DNA of 64,000 bases, from positions 1-64,000 of the forward strand of contig CAJTRF010000001.1 of assembly GCA_910578525.1 (NCBI GenBank), in the 5' to 3' direction. The notes beneath the pieces were generated by a model, which did no database searches, was not told where the DNA came from, and saw nothing but the letters and a program-made list of their open reading frames with translations. Position 1 is the stretch's first letter, and each line of letters starts with the position of its first letter. This document shows, one piece after another, positions 9,422 to 21,085 of this stretch. Both the position numbers and the translations under genes were made by a program. This stretch comes from an uncultured Mycoplasmatales bacterium. Lineage in GTDB: Bacteria > Bacillota_I > Bacilli_A > Mycoplasmatales > Mycoplasmoidaceae.

Positions 9422-10339
9422 TTAAGCGTTAACTACTACTTTAGTTTTCTTGTTTCTTTTAAACAATTTAACAATTAATCAAACGATTAAAATTAGAGTG
9501 AAAGAAATGGCAAAATAAATTAATGCATCTCTTCTATTTGTTTTCTTTTTAAGATTTGTAATTTCTTCTTCATTAATGATAACAAAATTATAGAAATTTT
9601 CAATTCTTGTATATCTTATATAATTACCTAATAACATGCAAACTTGCATGATAAATGTGCCAATAACAACTGCTACACATCCTCAAAATATTACAGCAAA
9701 AGCATAGTTATTATGTAGAGTAATTGGAGTGATTACATCTCCAAAATATGTTGGATATTGAATGTAACATATAATGCATGTTACAAATAATGTGATCAAT
9801 GAAATTGTGTAAGACAATAGAGACATTCAATTGATATTAATGTATCCTACTTTTAAAGATTTGTAAAGTTTTGATACATTAATAGAAATGACTTTCTCAT
9901 CCTTAAAATTAATTGTTTTTGACTCAGACTTAAAGTTAAGATACTTAATTAAGTAGAAGATGAACAATCCAACAGCTAATCCATACAATGGAACAAGCGC
10001 TAAAATAGTTCAATTATTTACAACAGGAGAAGTTACAATGTTTGTAATCATTCAACAGCAGCCAGCAGTCGCTAATGTCAAGATTACAATTCAAGCAATT
10101 AAAGTAGCATAGCTATTTCTTAATTCCTTCTTGTAAAATGTTGGGAAATAAATTTTGTAAGGATTTTCTTCCTTTTGTTTTTTTGTAGTTAAAATTTGGC
10201 TATTGATTGCATCATAGCTAGTATTTTGAGTGTTTAAATGAATCTTTACTGAATTCATTCTTGGTTGATCATTAAAACTTGACGCTGCAGTTTCATTTGA
10301 GCGATCGATGTTGATATATTTTGTAACAAACTCTTCCAT
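9422..10339 (-). CDS. Five-helix membrane protein of unknown function
   Basis: The frame gives 305 residues with TGA as Trp. A soluble N-terminus of about 78 residues (MEEFVTKYINIDRSNE) is followed by about five membrane segments, recognisable around AWIVILTLATAGCCW, ILALVPLYGLAVGLFIFYL, LLSYTISLITLFVTCIICY, AFAVIFWGCVAVVIGTFIM and ALIYFAISFTLILIVWLIV. A short basic tail (KLFKRNKKTK) suggests a cytoplasmic C-terminus. I know no family for it. It lies between pncB and pepD on the same strand, 21 bases after pncB. Confidence 0.7.
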
Positions 10340-10360
10340 AGTAATTTATTTATAAGTCTG

Positions 10361-11425
10361 TTAAATATATTTTTTTAAACTATTTTTCTTATTTATATTA
10401 ATAAATAATTTTCTTCCAAATTTAGCCTCATGATGGCCGTTTTTCAATACTAGATCTGCTGTAACATGCACATTACGAGTTATTAAATTACTACCAATTC
10501 CATAAAAATCAACAGGTAATTTTTTATCTACAATGTGTTTAACCCTGTCATAGTCAATCCCAGATGAAACAACAATTTTTGTTTGTTTCATTCCGTACTG
10601 ATCAAGAGTGTGTCTTGCAAACTTGATTAAACTATCACTTACTCCATAATTAGCTTTAATTGGTTTTAATGATTTATCACAAACATTCTTACTTGTATCA
10701 ATTCTTATTGCAAAGCAATCATTAAAATCTTTAGAAATACTTTTGATATCTCTTCTAATGTCATTGTGGTAGTCAATTAATGCTACCAAACCTTTTCTAC
10801 CATATTCATTTGAATATGCTTTTAATGCCTCGTTAAGATTACCATCAAATTCTTGAATTAACGCATGAGGAATAGTTCCGCCAACACTAACATCAGATTT
10901 GTCTCTTAATAAACTTACAGATGCATCAGTAACAAACCTTCTAATTCCACCAACATATGCAGCATAACCATCATACGGCTGAACTAAATAATCATCAGTT
11001 CTATCTGCCATATAAATTAATTTATTAGCATCAATCAAAGATAAAACTTTTCTACAATTATTAGCTACAGAACTACGTCTTGCCAATATACCATCAATAA
11101 CATTTTCAAATTTGCCAAACACATGGTATTTACCAAAAATTAATAAAATAGGATTTTTAGGACTAACAATGTCTCCATCTTGTTGCCCATAAATCTCAAT
11201 ATCTTTTAACTCTTGTTTAGTTAAACAAGATTTAATCAATTCAACAGATTCTTCTATTCCACAAACCATAACTGGTTCTTTAGAAAAATGAGTAAATTGC
11301 ATACAAACAATTTCATTAGATTTATATTTTCTAATTAATTTACTAGTCTTAATAAAATAATTTGCTGTATAAAACCCTTTATTTAATAATTGTTTGTTAA
11401 ATTTAAAATTAAATTTAGAAGACAT
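10361..11425 (-). CDS. pncB: Nicotinate phosphoribosyltransferase
   Basis: Makes nicotinate mononucleotide from nicotinate and PRPP, the entry to NAD salvage. The protein is 354 residues. Seen: the N-terminal NKGFYTANYFIKTSKL and the tunnel region with GILARRSSVANNCRKVLS. Downstream come YVGGIRRFVTDASVSLL, then SVGGTIPHALIQEF, IRIDTSKN and the late phosphate-binding stretch KIVVSSGID with DFYGIGSNL. These fit the short clostridial/mycoplasmal NAPRTase type. It lies one base after plsY. A nicotinamidase-like gene at 12210 and nadD at 17723 provide the flanking steps. Confidence 0.88.
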   Translation of the reverse strand: MSSKFNFKFNKQLLNKGFYTANYFIKTSKLIRKYKSNEIVCMQFTHFSKEPVMVCGIEESVELIKSCLTKQELKDIEIYGQQDGDIVSPKNPILLIFGKYHVFGKFENVIDGILARRSSVANNCRKVLSLIDANKLIYMADRTDDYLVQPYDGYAAYVGGIRRFVTDASVSLLRDKSDVSVGGTIPHALIQEFDGNLNEALKAYSNEYGRKGLVALIDYHNDIRRDIKSISKDFNDCFAIRIDTSKNVCDKSLKPIKANYGVSDSLIKFARHTLDQYGMKQTKIVVSSGIDYDRVKHIVDKKLPVDFYGIGSNLITRNVHVTADLVLKNGHHEAKFGRKLFININKKNSLKKYI

Positions 11426-11426
11426 A

Positions 11427-12170
11427 TTAAAATGCTTTACTTTCTTGATGATTGATTAATTTTTGAATATTAGACTTATGTTTAAATGTTAATAAACAAT
11501 TATTAAACATTAACAAGATAAATGTAGCTCCAATTAATCAAGGAGCCTTTGTATATAGATCAAAATCTATATTGACATTTGTATAAACTCAATGGTGATC
11601 AAATAAATAAAAACTACCTATTTGAGGAACAAATATAAATAATGTAGCAATTGTCATGCAAAATAATGATCCTAATGATACACGTCTATCTATCAAGACA
11701 ATAAGTATTCATATTAAAAAAGCAATTAGCCCTAAATAAGGACTAACAGAAAATAATACTCCACCTGATGTAGATACACCCTTACCACCTTTTCACATCA
11801 AGGCTTTATCAACACCATATTTAACTAATGCACATAAATATTGGACAGGATAACAATGACCAATAACAGCAAACACACCAGCTAAGTATACCAATGGGTA
11901 TAAATTTGCTGAACTATTAATTTTAAAAATTGTTACTCCATAAATTGCTCAACAAATAAATATAGCAATCATTCCTTTAAGAGCATCTAATACAGAAACT
12001 AATAAACCCATTCCTGAACCAAATTCACGCCTTACGTTAGTAGCACCAACGTTGCTACTACCAATTTTTGTTAAATCTTTATTTTTTGCTCAAGCAATAA
12101 ATTGACCGAATATCAAACTACCAAGTAAATATCCAATTATGCAAAAAATGACAATATATAAGAAAATCAT
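11427..12170 (-). CDS. plsY: Acyl-phosphate:glycerol-3-phosphate acyltransferase PlsY
   Basis: PlsY transfers an acyl group from acyl-phosphate to glycerol-3-phosphate, the first step of phospholipid synthesis. The 247-residue integral membrane protein starts MIFLYIVIFCIIGYLLGSLIF and has the family signature GSSNVGATNVRREFG, followed by LVSVLDALKG. A later GHCYPVQYL and KGGKGVSTSGGVLFS match the second and third conserved loops. About six to seven membrane helices are visible. Several TGA Trp codons occur. The next acylation step is provided by plsC at 59506. It is divergent from the nicotinamidase gene with 39 bases between. Confidence 0.93.
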
Positions 12171-12209
12171 AATTAATAAACTTCATTATATATTTAGTAA
12201 AATAATAAT

Positions 12210-12728
12210 ATGAAAAAATTATTAATAATCGTAGATTATCAGAATGACTTTGTAAACGGAGTTTTAGGCTCTAAACAAGCAATGAAGATAAAAACTCCTA
12301 TCTACAAAGAAATTCAAAAATATGTTAAAAACAAAGATCAAGTAATCTTTTTACAAGATACACATGATAAAAAATATTTGCAATCAATAGAAGGTAAGAA
12401 CCTTCCTGTTGAACACACTATTAAAGGATCAAAAGGTTGACAAATCTGTGAACCTTTAAATGAATATGTTACTAAATCAAATTGTTTTAGTAAACCAACA
12501 TTTGGTTCACTAAAATTAGTAAATTATTTAACTAAACATAAATTTGAATCTATTCAAGTATGTGGGCTATTAACAAATATGTGTGTAATGGTAAATACCA
12601 TTATTGCTCAAGCTTGCCAACCAAACACTAAAATTTTTATTAACAAAAAATTAGTGGCAAGCAACGATAAATCTCTTGAAGAAGCTACTTTTAAAATTCT
12701 TAAAAACCTTTTTATAAATATTATTTAA
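12210..12728 (+). CDS. pncA: Nicotinamidase-like cysteine hydrolase
   Basis: A 172-residue isochorismatase-fold cysteine hydrolase, probably turning nicotinamide into nicotinate. Seen: catalytic Asp9 in IIVDYQNDFVNG, the metal-loop region FLQDTHDKKYL, LPVEHTIKGSKGW and the nucleophile region VCGLLTNMCVMVN with Cys125. The IVDYQNDF and GLLTNMCV motifs are family hallmarks; the substrate is inferred from pncB nearby on the other strand and nadD downstream. One TGA Trp follows GSKG. The protein is short for the family. Confidence 0.75.
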
Positions 12729-12763
12729 ATATTTATAATATATAGAAATATTTTCTAACAATT

Positions 12764-14665
12764 ATGCAAGGCTATAAAGATGATAATATTAAGGTTCTAG
12801 AAGGTCTAGAACCTGTTAGAAAACGTCCTGGAATGTATATCGGTTCTACCGATATACACGGATTACACCATCTAGTATGGGAAGTATTTGATAATGCTAT
12901 CGATGAAGTTATCTCAGGTAATGCTGATACTATCAGAGTTACTTTACATAAAGATAACTCTATTACTGTTAAAGATAATGGTCGTGGTATTCCAATCGGA
13001 ATAAACTCTACCACTAAATTATCTACTATTGATACAGTATTCACTGTATTACATGCTGGTGGTAAATTCGATGACAATGCGTACAAAACATCTGGTGGTT
13101 TACACGGTGTAGGTGCGTCTGTAGTAAATGCTTTAAGTGAATGATTAATTGTCACTGTAAACAGAGACAATAAAATTGTAGAATCTAAATATGAACATGG
13201 TGGGAAAATTGTTCAACCAACAAAAGTTATTGGTACAACTAATAGAACTGGAACAACTGTAACTTTTAAACCAGATCCATTAATCTTTAAAAATGCTACA
13301 TTTAATCCATCAGTTATAAAAGAAAGAATTAGAGAATCTTCTTTCTTATATAAAAATTTAAAGATTATCTTTGAAGATGAAATCAACAAAGAAACCACTG
13401 AATACTATTCAACGCATGGTATTAGTGAATATGTAAGTTTTATTAATGACAATAAAACTACCATCACTAACATTGCAAGCTTTTCAGGAGTAGGAAGTGA
13501 TAACATTGAAATTGATATTGCTTTGCAATATACAAATGATACAAGTGATATCATTGTTTCGTTTGCTAACTCTGTTAAAACCTCTGAAGGTGGATCTCAT
13601 GAAACTGGATTTAAATCAGCTTTAACAGAATGTTTAAATAACTATGGTAGAAAGTGAAACTTACTAAAAGAAAAAGATAAGAATTTTGAAGGAGAAGATG
13701 CAAGAGAAGGTTTAACTGCTGTTATCTCTGTAAGAGTCCCAGAAAAAATTATCGCTTATGAAGGTCAAACAAAAAATAAGTTATTTACTCAAGAAGCAGT
13801 AGCATCGGTTAAAAAATTCTTTGGTGAGCGTTTTACTTTCTGATTAGAAGAAAACAAAAAAGATGCAATTAAAATTGTTCAGAAAGCTTTGCTTTCTAGA
13901 GATGCTAGAATTGCAGCGAAGAAAGCTCGTGAAGATACTAAAAAAATTAAAAACACTAATCAAACATTGTTGTTATCTGGTAAATTAACTCCAGCTCAAT
14001 CTAAACAATATTCAGAAAATGAATTATTCTTGGTCGAAGGTGATTCAGCTGGTGGTACTGCAAAATTAGCACGTAATAAACGTCATCAAGCTATTTTACC
14101 TCTTAAAGGTAAAATCTTAAACGTTGAAAAAGCTCGTTTAAGAGATTTATTGGCTAATGAAGAAATTTGTACAATCATTTCTTCATTAGGAGCAGGAATT
14201 GGAAACGACTTTAAGATTGAGAATCTTAAATATGACAAAGTAGTTATCATGACAGATGCCGATACAGATGGTGCTCACATTCAAGTGTTACTATTAACTT
14301 TCTTCTATCGTTTCATGCGTCCATTAATTGAAAAAGGTCATGTTTATGTTGCATTACCTCCATTATTTAGAATTGCTTCTAAATTGGCAGATAAAAAAAT
14401 AGCATATGCATGAAATGAACAAGATCTTGAAGAACAAAAACATAACTTCAAAAGTTATGAAGTTCAAAGATATAAAGGTTTGGGTGAAATGTCTGCCGAA
14501 CAACTATGAGAGACCACAATGAACCCAGACACTAGACTTTTCTTAAAAGTATCAATTCAAGATGCTGTATTAGCAGAACGTAGAGTTAACATTCTTATGG
14601 GTGATAACTCACAAGTAAGAAAAGAATGAATCAACAATAATGTTGATTTTACATTAGATGAATAG
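12764..14665 (+). CDS. parE: DNA topoisomerase IV subunit B
   Basis: ATPase subunit of topoisomerase IV, which decatenates daughter chromosomes. The 633 residues show the GHKL ATPase domain with [31 protein letters not shown] and [17 protein letters not shown]; then [10 protein letters not shown]. The TOPRIM domain has [27 protein letters not shown] and [11 protein letters not shown], and the end has [19 protein letters not shown]. The [11 protein letters not shown] and QRYKGLGEM forms fit ParE or GyrB; parC directly behind it and the TOPRIM wording favour ParE. A TATAAT box lies 24 bases before the ATG and no clear ribosome site is visible. The stop overlaps the parC start. Confidence 0.93.
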
Positions 14666-17156
14666 TATGGAAAGTAAGAACAATAATAAAGGAATATCAA
14701 AAGCATTAGAAGAAATCATGTCTGAAGGATATGGTAGATATGCTAAGTACATTATTCAAGATCGTGCATTACCAGATATTCGTGATGGATTAAAACCAGT
14801 TCAACGTAGAATTATCTATTCAATGAATAACTTGCAGTTATTCTATGATAGATCTCATAAAAAATCAGCTCGTGTTGTTGGTGATGTTATTGGTAAATAC
14901 CACCCACATGGTGATTCATCAATTTATGAAGCGTTAGTTAGAATGAGTCAAAATTGAAAGAACAATGTTACTTTAGTAGACATGCATGGTAACAATGGTT
15001 CAATCGATGGTGATAGCGCTGCTGCTATGCGTTATACCGAATGTAGATTAAGTCAATTTGGACAATTGATGGCAGAAGGTATTAATAAAAATACAGTTAA
15101 GTTTATTCCAAACTTTGATGACAGCGAAAACGAACCTTCGGTATTGCCAACATTATTACCTAACTTATTAATTAATGGTGCAAATGGTATTGCAGCAGGT
15201 TATGCTACAAACATCCCTACATTTAACTTCAATGAAGTTATAGATGCTATTATTACAAGAATAGATTCACCAAATTGTTTCTTATCTAGTATCATGAGAG
15301 TGATGCCTGGTCCTGATTTCCCAACTGGTGGTATTATCCTTAACACTGATGGTATCAAGCAAGCTTATGAAACAGGAAAAGGTAAAATTACCATTAGAGC
15401 TAAAATGGAAAAAGTTGATGCTAAGAAAATTATCATTACTGAAATTCCGTATGAAACTAATAAGGCTCAAATTATTAAAAACATTAGTGAACTAATTGAT
15501 AAATATGACACTTTACATTTGTCTGAAGTTTTAGATGAATCAGATCGTAATGGTATTTGTATTGCTTTAATGACTAAACAAGGCGCTAACTTTGATTTCA
15601 TCAAAAACTTCTTATACAAGAATACTCAATTGCAAATTTCTTATAGCATTAACATGGTTGCTATTAAAAATGCTAAACCATATCAAATGCCTATTTTATT
15701 TGTGATTGATTCATTTATTGAACATGCAGATCACATAGTGTTATCATCATGTAAATTTGATTTAGATAAAGCTTCTCAACGTAAAGAAATTATTGAAGGT
15801 TTAATTAAAGCAATTAGAATATTAGATGATGTTATTAGTCTTATTAGACATTCATCTAATAAAGAAACAGCTAAACAAGCATTGATGCAACGTTTAATGT
15901 TTACTGAACGTCAAGCAGAAGCAATTTCTAATTTAAGACTATATCGTTTATCTAATAGCGATGTTACAGATCTTAAGAATGAATTAGAAGAATTAAACAA
16001 TAAAATTAATGAACTTAATTTATTAATTAATGATAAGAATGTTAGAAATAACTTCTTAAAAAATAAATTACGTTCATATAAAAAGATTTTTGGTACTGAT
16101 CGTAAAACAGAAATTAGTGAAGAAGATTCTCAAATTGTTATTGAACAAGTTGATACAATCAAAGATCAAGAACAAATTGTTGTTGTGACTCGCGATGGTT
16201 ATGTTAAAAACATCTCTAAAAAATCTTATGTTTCTAGTGACTTTAGTCAACTTAAATTAAAAGAAAATGATTTACCTATTGCTAAATTCATCTCTAACCA
16301 AAGAGATAAAATTGTGCTAATTACCTCATTAGGTAATTACATTTCTATTCCTACTTATAAAGTTGATATTACTAAATGAAAAGAAATGGGTATTCACATT
16401 AACAATTTAGTAACTTGTGATCCAAACGAAAAAATTGTTTATGCATTTAACTACAAAAACAATTTAGAAGATAATCGTTGTTTAGTTTTAGCTTCTAAGA
16501 ACGCAATGGTTAAAAGAGTGTTAGTAAAATCATTAGGTATTTCTAAACTAACCAAGATTTCTATGTGTATGAATCTAGATAAAGATGATACATTAGTATC
16601 ATGTGTATTACTAGATAAATATGATGAAAATACTAAATTAGGATTTGTTACAAGAAATGGTTTAGGATTAATCTTTAACGCAGATCAAATTAGTATTGTT
16701 TCTAAAAATGCAGCTGGAGTTAAATCAATGTCATTAAAAGACAACGACGAAGTGGTGGCGGTATTCAATGCATCTAATGACAATGATTATGTTTTAATTG
16801 CTGCAATCCAAGGAATGAAAAGAATTAAAATGGATGCATTTCAAATCGGTAACCGTGCTAATGTAGGTAGACACATTATTACTACAATTAAATCTAATCC
16901 AATTAAATTAATCAATGCTTATGAAGTTAATAATCAAAAGATTATTAATGGATTAGATGCTGATAAAGTTTGAAATGTATTTACACCAAGCGAAATTCCA
17001 ATTGGTGATGAAACTACCAAAGTATCATCTATAAAGAATAAAAAATGATCTGATGTTTCTATTTTGCTTAATGAAAATGCATCTGAGCAAACTATAGAAC
17101 AAACAGAAATAAAACAAAATGAGCAATTATCATTGTTTGGCAATGAAAAAAAGTAA
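14658..17156 (+). CDS. parC: DNA topoisomerase IV subunit A
   Basis: The cleavage-rejoining subunit of topoisomerase IV. About 832 residues. Seen: [20 protein letters not shown], the CAP-like domain with [18 protein letters not shown], the active-site Tyr in [12 protein letters not shown] (the Tyr of RYTE), then [37 protein letters not shown] and a coiled-coil arm. The C-terminal beta-pinwheel domain lies after residue about 490. Start: ATG 14658 ([10 protein letters not shown]) or ATG 14667 are both possible; both overlap or abut the parE stop. It runs into yqeG with a 14-base overlap. Confidence 0.95.
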
Positions 17157-17721
17157 TCATTTCTTAATTAATTATTTTAAACCTAATACATTTGTTGAAA
17201 ACATTGAACAAATAGATGTTTTGTCTTTTAAAAAAAATAATATTAAACTAGTTGTTTGTGATTTAGACAACACATTAGCTCCACACTTTAATAGATTTCC
17301 TACTAACACAGCTATTAATTTTTGTGAAAAAATTAAAAATCAAGGAATTGTATTTATTTTAGCTTCAAATAACTTTAAGAAAAGAGTTAAAGTTTTTGCA
17401 GACAAAATTAAACCTGATCATGTTATTTGAAGCTGCAAAAAACCTCTTAAACACAAGATTAATAAAATACTAAAAAAATATAATTTTAAACCTGAAGAAA
17501 TAGTTTTTATTGGTGATCAATTCTTAATTGATGTTTTCTGCGCAAACAGATTTAATGCTAAAAGTATTTTAGTCTTTCCCTTAACAAATGTTAAATATAA
17601 ATTTCAAAAAAATAAAATCTTAGGTTTTATAGAAAATAAAATCTATAAAAAGATTAGTTTAAATAATATGGGTGCTGGTTTATCAGAAAAAAATCCTTTT
17701 GATTTTTATGATGTCGTGTAA
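17143..17721 (+). CDS. yqeG: YqeG family HAD phosphatase
   Basis: A 192-residue HAD-IIIA hydrolase. Motif I is VVCDLDNTLAPH, motif II FILASNN, motif III has KPLKHKINKIL, and motif IV is EIVFIGDQFLIDVFCANRF. The YqeG family is related to phosphatidylglycerophosphate phosphatases; the substrate here is not proved. Start: ATG 17143 ([10 protein letters not shown]) inside the parC end is preferred to ATG 17119. In Bacillus yqeG lies just before nadD and yqeK, as here. It is followed one base later by the nadD-yqeK fusion. Confidence 0.85.
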
Positions 17722-17722
17722 T

Positions 17723-18760
17723 ATGAAAAAGTTATTAATTTTTGGAGGCACATTTGATCCTATTCATTTAGGTCATATAAAAATGTTAAAAGCTGCAATT
17801 AACAAAGTTAAACCTAACTTGACTTTATTAATTCCTAATAAAAACCCTCCATTAAAAGATAGCAACCCAAAGGCGTCTATTAAGGCGCGTTTAGATATGG
17901 TTAATTTAGCAATTAAAAACATCCCTAATGTTAAAGTGTGTGATTACGAAATTAAATCTAAATCTAATCAAAAATCATATACATATCTTACTATTAACTA
18001 TTTAAAAAAAATTTATAAGAACTATAAATTTTATTTCTTAGTTGGTATGGATCGTTTAAATGATTTTAATCAATGAAAAAACTATCAACAAATCTTAAAG
18101 AATGTTACTTTAGTGGTTGCTGGACGTAATAATGAAAAATCTAAGTTTCAAAATGCTATCTTATTAAATACTAATGAAATAAATATTTCAAGTGCTGAAT
18201 TAAGATCTAAACCTAACAAAAAATATTTATCACCAAAAATAGTTAAATACATAGCAAATAATGGTGTTTATTGTGCTCAACAAATAAAACCATTAATGTC
18301 TGACTATCGTTACCAACATACATTAAGAGTAGCAGACACTGCTATTAAAATTTCAAAAAACAAGTCAAAAGCTTTTATTAAAAAAGCTTATATTGCTGCA
18401 ATGTACCATGATGTTGCAAAAGAATTTAATAGAGAACAAATATTAGAATTGATTAACAAAAAATATAACTCTAAACGTTTTCCTACAGCTCACACATTAC
18501 ATGGTTGTGCTTCAGCAGCTTATGTTAAAAAACATTTTTTTGTCACAGATAAAGAGATATTAGATGCAATCTACAACCATGTAATTCCTTTAAGAAAATG
18601 TTCTACGTTATCAAAAGTTATATATTGTGCTGATAAATTAGAACCATCAAGAACTAATAAAGATATTCCAAACCGTGCTAAATTATTAAAAGAATCAATT
18701 ACTAATTTAGATAAAGTATTTAACTTTATCTTGGATTACAATATTAATAGATACAAATAG
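17723..18760 (+). CDS. nadD: Nicotinate-nucleotide adenylyltransferase fused to YqeK HD hydrolase
   Basis: 345 residues with two enzymes in one chain. The N-terminal half is NadD, which makes deamido-NAD from nicotinate mononucleotide: GGTFDPIHLGHIKML (8-22), LIPNKNPPLK, FLVGMDRLNDF and SSAELRS. The C-terminal half (after residue about 190) is an HD-domain hydrolase of the YqeK type, with HTLRVADTA, MYHDVAKEF, HTLHGCASA and ADKLEPSR; YqeK proteins cleave diadenosine tetraphosphate. In Bacillus these are two adjacent genes; fusions are known in mollicutes. One TGA Trp falls after DRLNDFNQ. Two bases separate its stop from mtnN. Confidence 0.92.
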
Positions 18761-18761
18761 T

Positions 18762-19469
18762 ATGTTAGGCATCATTATTTCATTACCAGCAGAAGTCCCA
18801 AATATTGAAAAATATTTTGAGAAAAACCAAAAAATATCTATTAATGGTTTTTCTGGATATATTTTTGAAGTAATGCAAAAAAATGTTGTTTTATTATTTT
18901 GCGGAGTAGGGAAAGCTAATGCTGCTAGTGCTACTATGTCACTAATAAATAATTTCAGTGTTTCAAGTATCATCAACATTGGTAGTGCGGGAAGTATTAG
19001 TAAAAAATTAAATCCTAATGTTTTCTTTGTTCCTTCATCATTAAACTACATAGATGTAGATGCTTCATGTTTTGGTTATAAAGTAAACCAAGTTCCACAC
19101 GAACCAGAATCATTTGAATTATCAAACCGCATTAGACAATTATTTTTAGAAATTATTAAAGAATATCAAGAAAACTTTATTGATGGTTCATGTGGTACAA
19201 GTGATTCTTTTGTTTCAAAAGAAAACTTAAATAAATTTAATGTTGGCAAATGTGTTGCTGTTGATATGGAATCAACTGCTATCGCACAAGTGTGCAATAA
19301 GATGAAAATTGAATTTGCTTGTGTCAAGTTTATTTCAGATTCAATTTATGCAAATGAAAGTTCATCTAAACAATGATCTAATAATGTTAACCAAGATAAC
19401 AAATTAATGTCTGAAATTATTTTTAATGTTGCTAACAAATATGTTTATTTGTTTGATCTAGAGAAATAA
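18762..19469 (+). CDS. mtnN: 5'-methylthioadenosine/S-adenosylhomocysteine nucleosidase
   Basis: Splits adenine from methylthioadenosine and S-adenosylhomocysteine, clearing by-products of SAM-dependent methylation. 235 residues with the phosphorylase-like fold: N-terminal MLGIIISLPAEVPN, GVGKANAASATMSLIN, IINIGSAGSI, DVDASCFGY, GTSDSFVS and the substrate-binding VAVDMESTAIAQVC with the conserved Met-Glu, then FISDSIYA where the catalytic Asp lies. A TGA Trp follows SSSKQ. The gene has a one-base gap to trmB, and several SAM enzymes in the window (trmB, rsmG, rsmH, mtaB) make its substrates. Confidence 0.92.
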
Positions 19470-19470
19470 T

Positions 19471-20106
19471 ATGGGAAGATTAAGAACAAACCCAGAAGCA
19501 ATTAATTTAATAAAATTAAGTCCATATTATTTGTCTGAAGCTTCAAATAAATATTTTGATAACAAAAATCCTTTATATATAGAAATCGGAATGGGCAAGG
19601 GATTGTTCATTATTAATAATGCTATTAAATACCAAAACATAAACTACATTGGTATTGAGAAATATCCTACTGTAATTCTTAAAGCTATTAAGAAAACAGA
19701 AGTATACGAAAATAATTTTCATAATTTAAAAATAATTTGTGATGATGCTAACAACCTTAAGAACTGATTTAAGAATAAATCAGTAGACAAGATATTTTTA
19801 AATTTTTCTGATCCATGGCCTAAAAAGAGACATGAATCTAAAAGATTAACATCTATTGGTTTCATGAATATCTATAAACAGATTTTAAAGCCAAAACAAA
19901 CTATTGAATTTAAAACTGATAACCAAGGGTTATATGAATATACATTAGACCAATGAATGCATTCTAAAGATTTTAAAGTAGAAGCATATACAGACGATCT
20001 ATATTCAAATGCAGATTTGCTTAAAGATAACATTCCGACTGAATATGAAAATAAATTTATAAAACAAGGTATAAAAATTAAGAAAATAATTGTGTCTTTG
20101 ATTTAA
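19471..20106 (+). CDS. trmB: tRNA (guanine-46-N7-)-methyltransferase
   Basis: Methylates G46 in the variable loop of tRNA. 211 residues. Seen: N-terminal [13 protein letters not shown]-binding [25 protein letters not shown], and the family signature [19 protein letters not shown], followed by [17 protein letters not shown]. The signature [14 protein letters not shown] is specific for TrmB. Trp codons mix TGA (LKNW, LDQW) and TGG (DPWP). It is the last gene of the parE-to-trmB run and is followed by ldh, which has its own promoter. Confidence 0.96.
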
Positions 20107-20115
20107 TAGAGGTTT

Positions 20116-20121
20116 TATAAT
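20116..20121 (+). promoter_or_regulatory. -10 box of ldh, near-leaderless
   Basis: A TATAAT ends eight bases before the ldh ATG at 20130, and no ribosome site lies between. Transcription would then start at or next to the ATG. Confidence 0.5.
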
Positions 20122-20129
20122 ATTTATAT

Positions 20130-21077
20130 ATGAATAAGAGAAAAGTTGGTGTTATTGGATGTGGATTTGTTGGTTCCACAATTGCATTTGAATTAATGCA
20201 AAATGATTTATTCGATGAAATAGCATTAATTGATGCTAATAAAGAAAAAGCAATTGGTGAAGCATTAGATATTGCACATGGTGCCCCATTTGTTAAACCT
20301 ATAAAAATTTATGCAGGTGATTATGACGATTTAGCAGACGCTGGTATGATCATCATCACTGCAGGAGTTGCCCAAAAGAAAGATGGTAATGAAACAAGAT
20401 TGCAATTAGTTCAAAGAAACGTTAATGTTTTTAAAATGATTATTCCTGAAATTACTAAACGTAATTTTCAAGGTATTTTATTAGTTGTTTCTAACCCTGT
20501 TGATATTTTAACAATGGTAACTTTAAAACTATCAGGTTATGAACCTCATAGAGTAATAGGTTCTGGAACTGTATTAGATACAGCTAGACTTAAATACCAT
20601 ATTGGTGAACACTTGAATATTGACCCACGTTCAGTTCATGTGTATATTGTAGGAGAACATGGTGATAGTGAAATCGCTACATGAAGTGTTGCAACTGTAG
20701 CTGGATTACCATTAAATGATTTCTGTGAATTAAGAGGTCATTTTGAACACAAACAAGCAGAAGATAAAATTCAAGAAATGGTAAGAAGAAGTGGCTATGA
20801 AATTTTAACTAGAAAGAACGCGACATATTACGGTGTTGCTATGGCAGTTAATAGAATATGCAAAGCAATTCTTTCTAATGAAAGAGCAATCTTACCGGTT
20901 TCAAGTATGTTACATGGTGAGTATGGCTTGAATGACGTATGTTTAAGTGTTCCTACTGTTGTAACAAGTAAGGGTGTTGAAGAAAAAATTATTCTTAAGT
21001 TAAGCCAAGAAGAAATTCAAAACTTACACAAATCAGCTAATACTTTAAAAGAAGTATTTAATGGTATTGAATGATAA
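20130..21077 (+). CDS. ldh: L-lactate dehydrogenase
   Basis: Reduces pyruvate to lactate and regenerates NAD+ for glycolysis. 315 residues, normal for L-LDH. Seen: Rossmann loop [32 protein letters not shown], catalytic region with [11 protein letters not shown] (substrate-specificity loop), [21 protein letters not shown] and the catalytic His177 in [12 protein letters not shown]. The loop Gln in the region [13 protein letters not shown] favours lactate over malate. The protein ends in GIEW with a TGA Trp just before the TAA. Convergent with the YfcC-like transporter gene, eight bases between them. Confidence 0.96.
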
Positions 21078-21085
21078 TTCAATAA

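Noticed and set aside
21078..21085. Terminator between ldh and the YfcC-like gene
   Set aside because: Only eight bases separate the convergent stops; no hairpin is visible.
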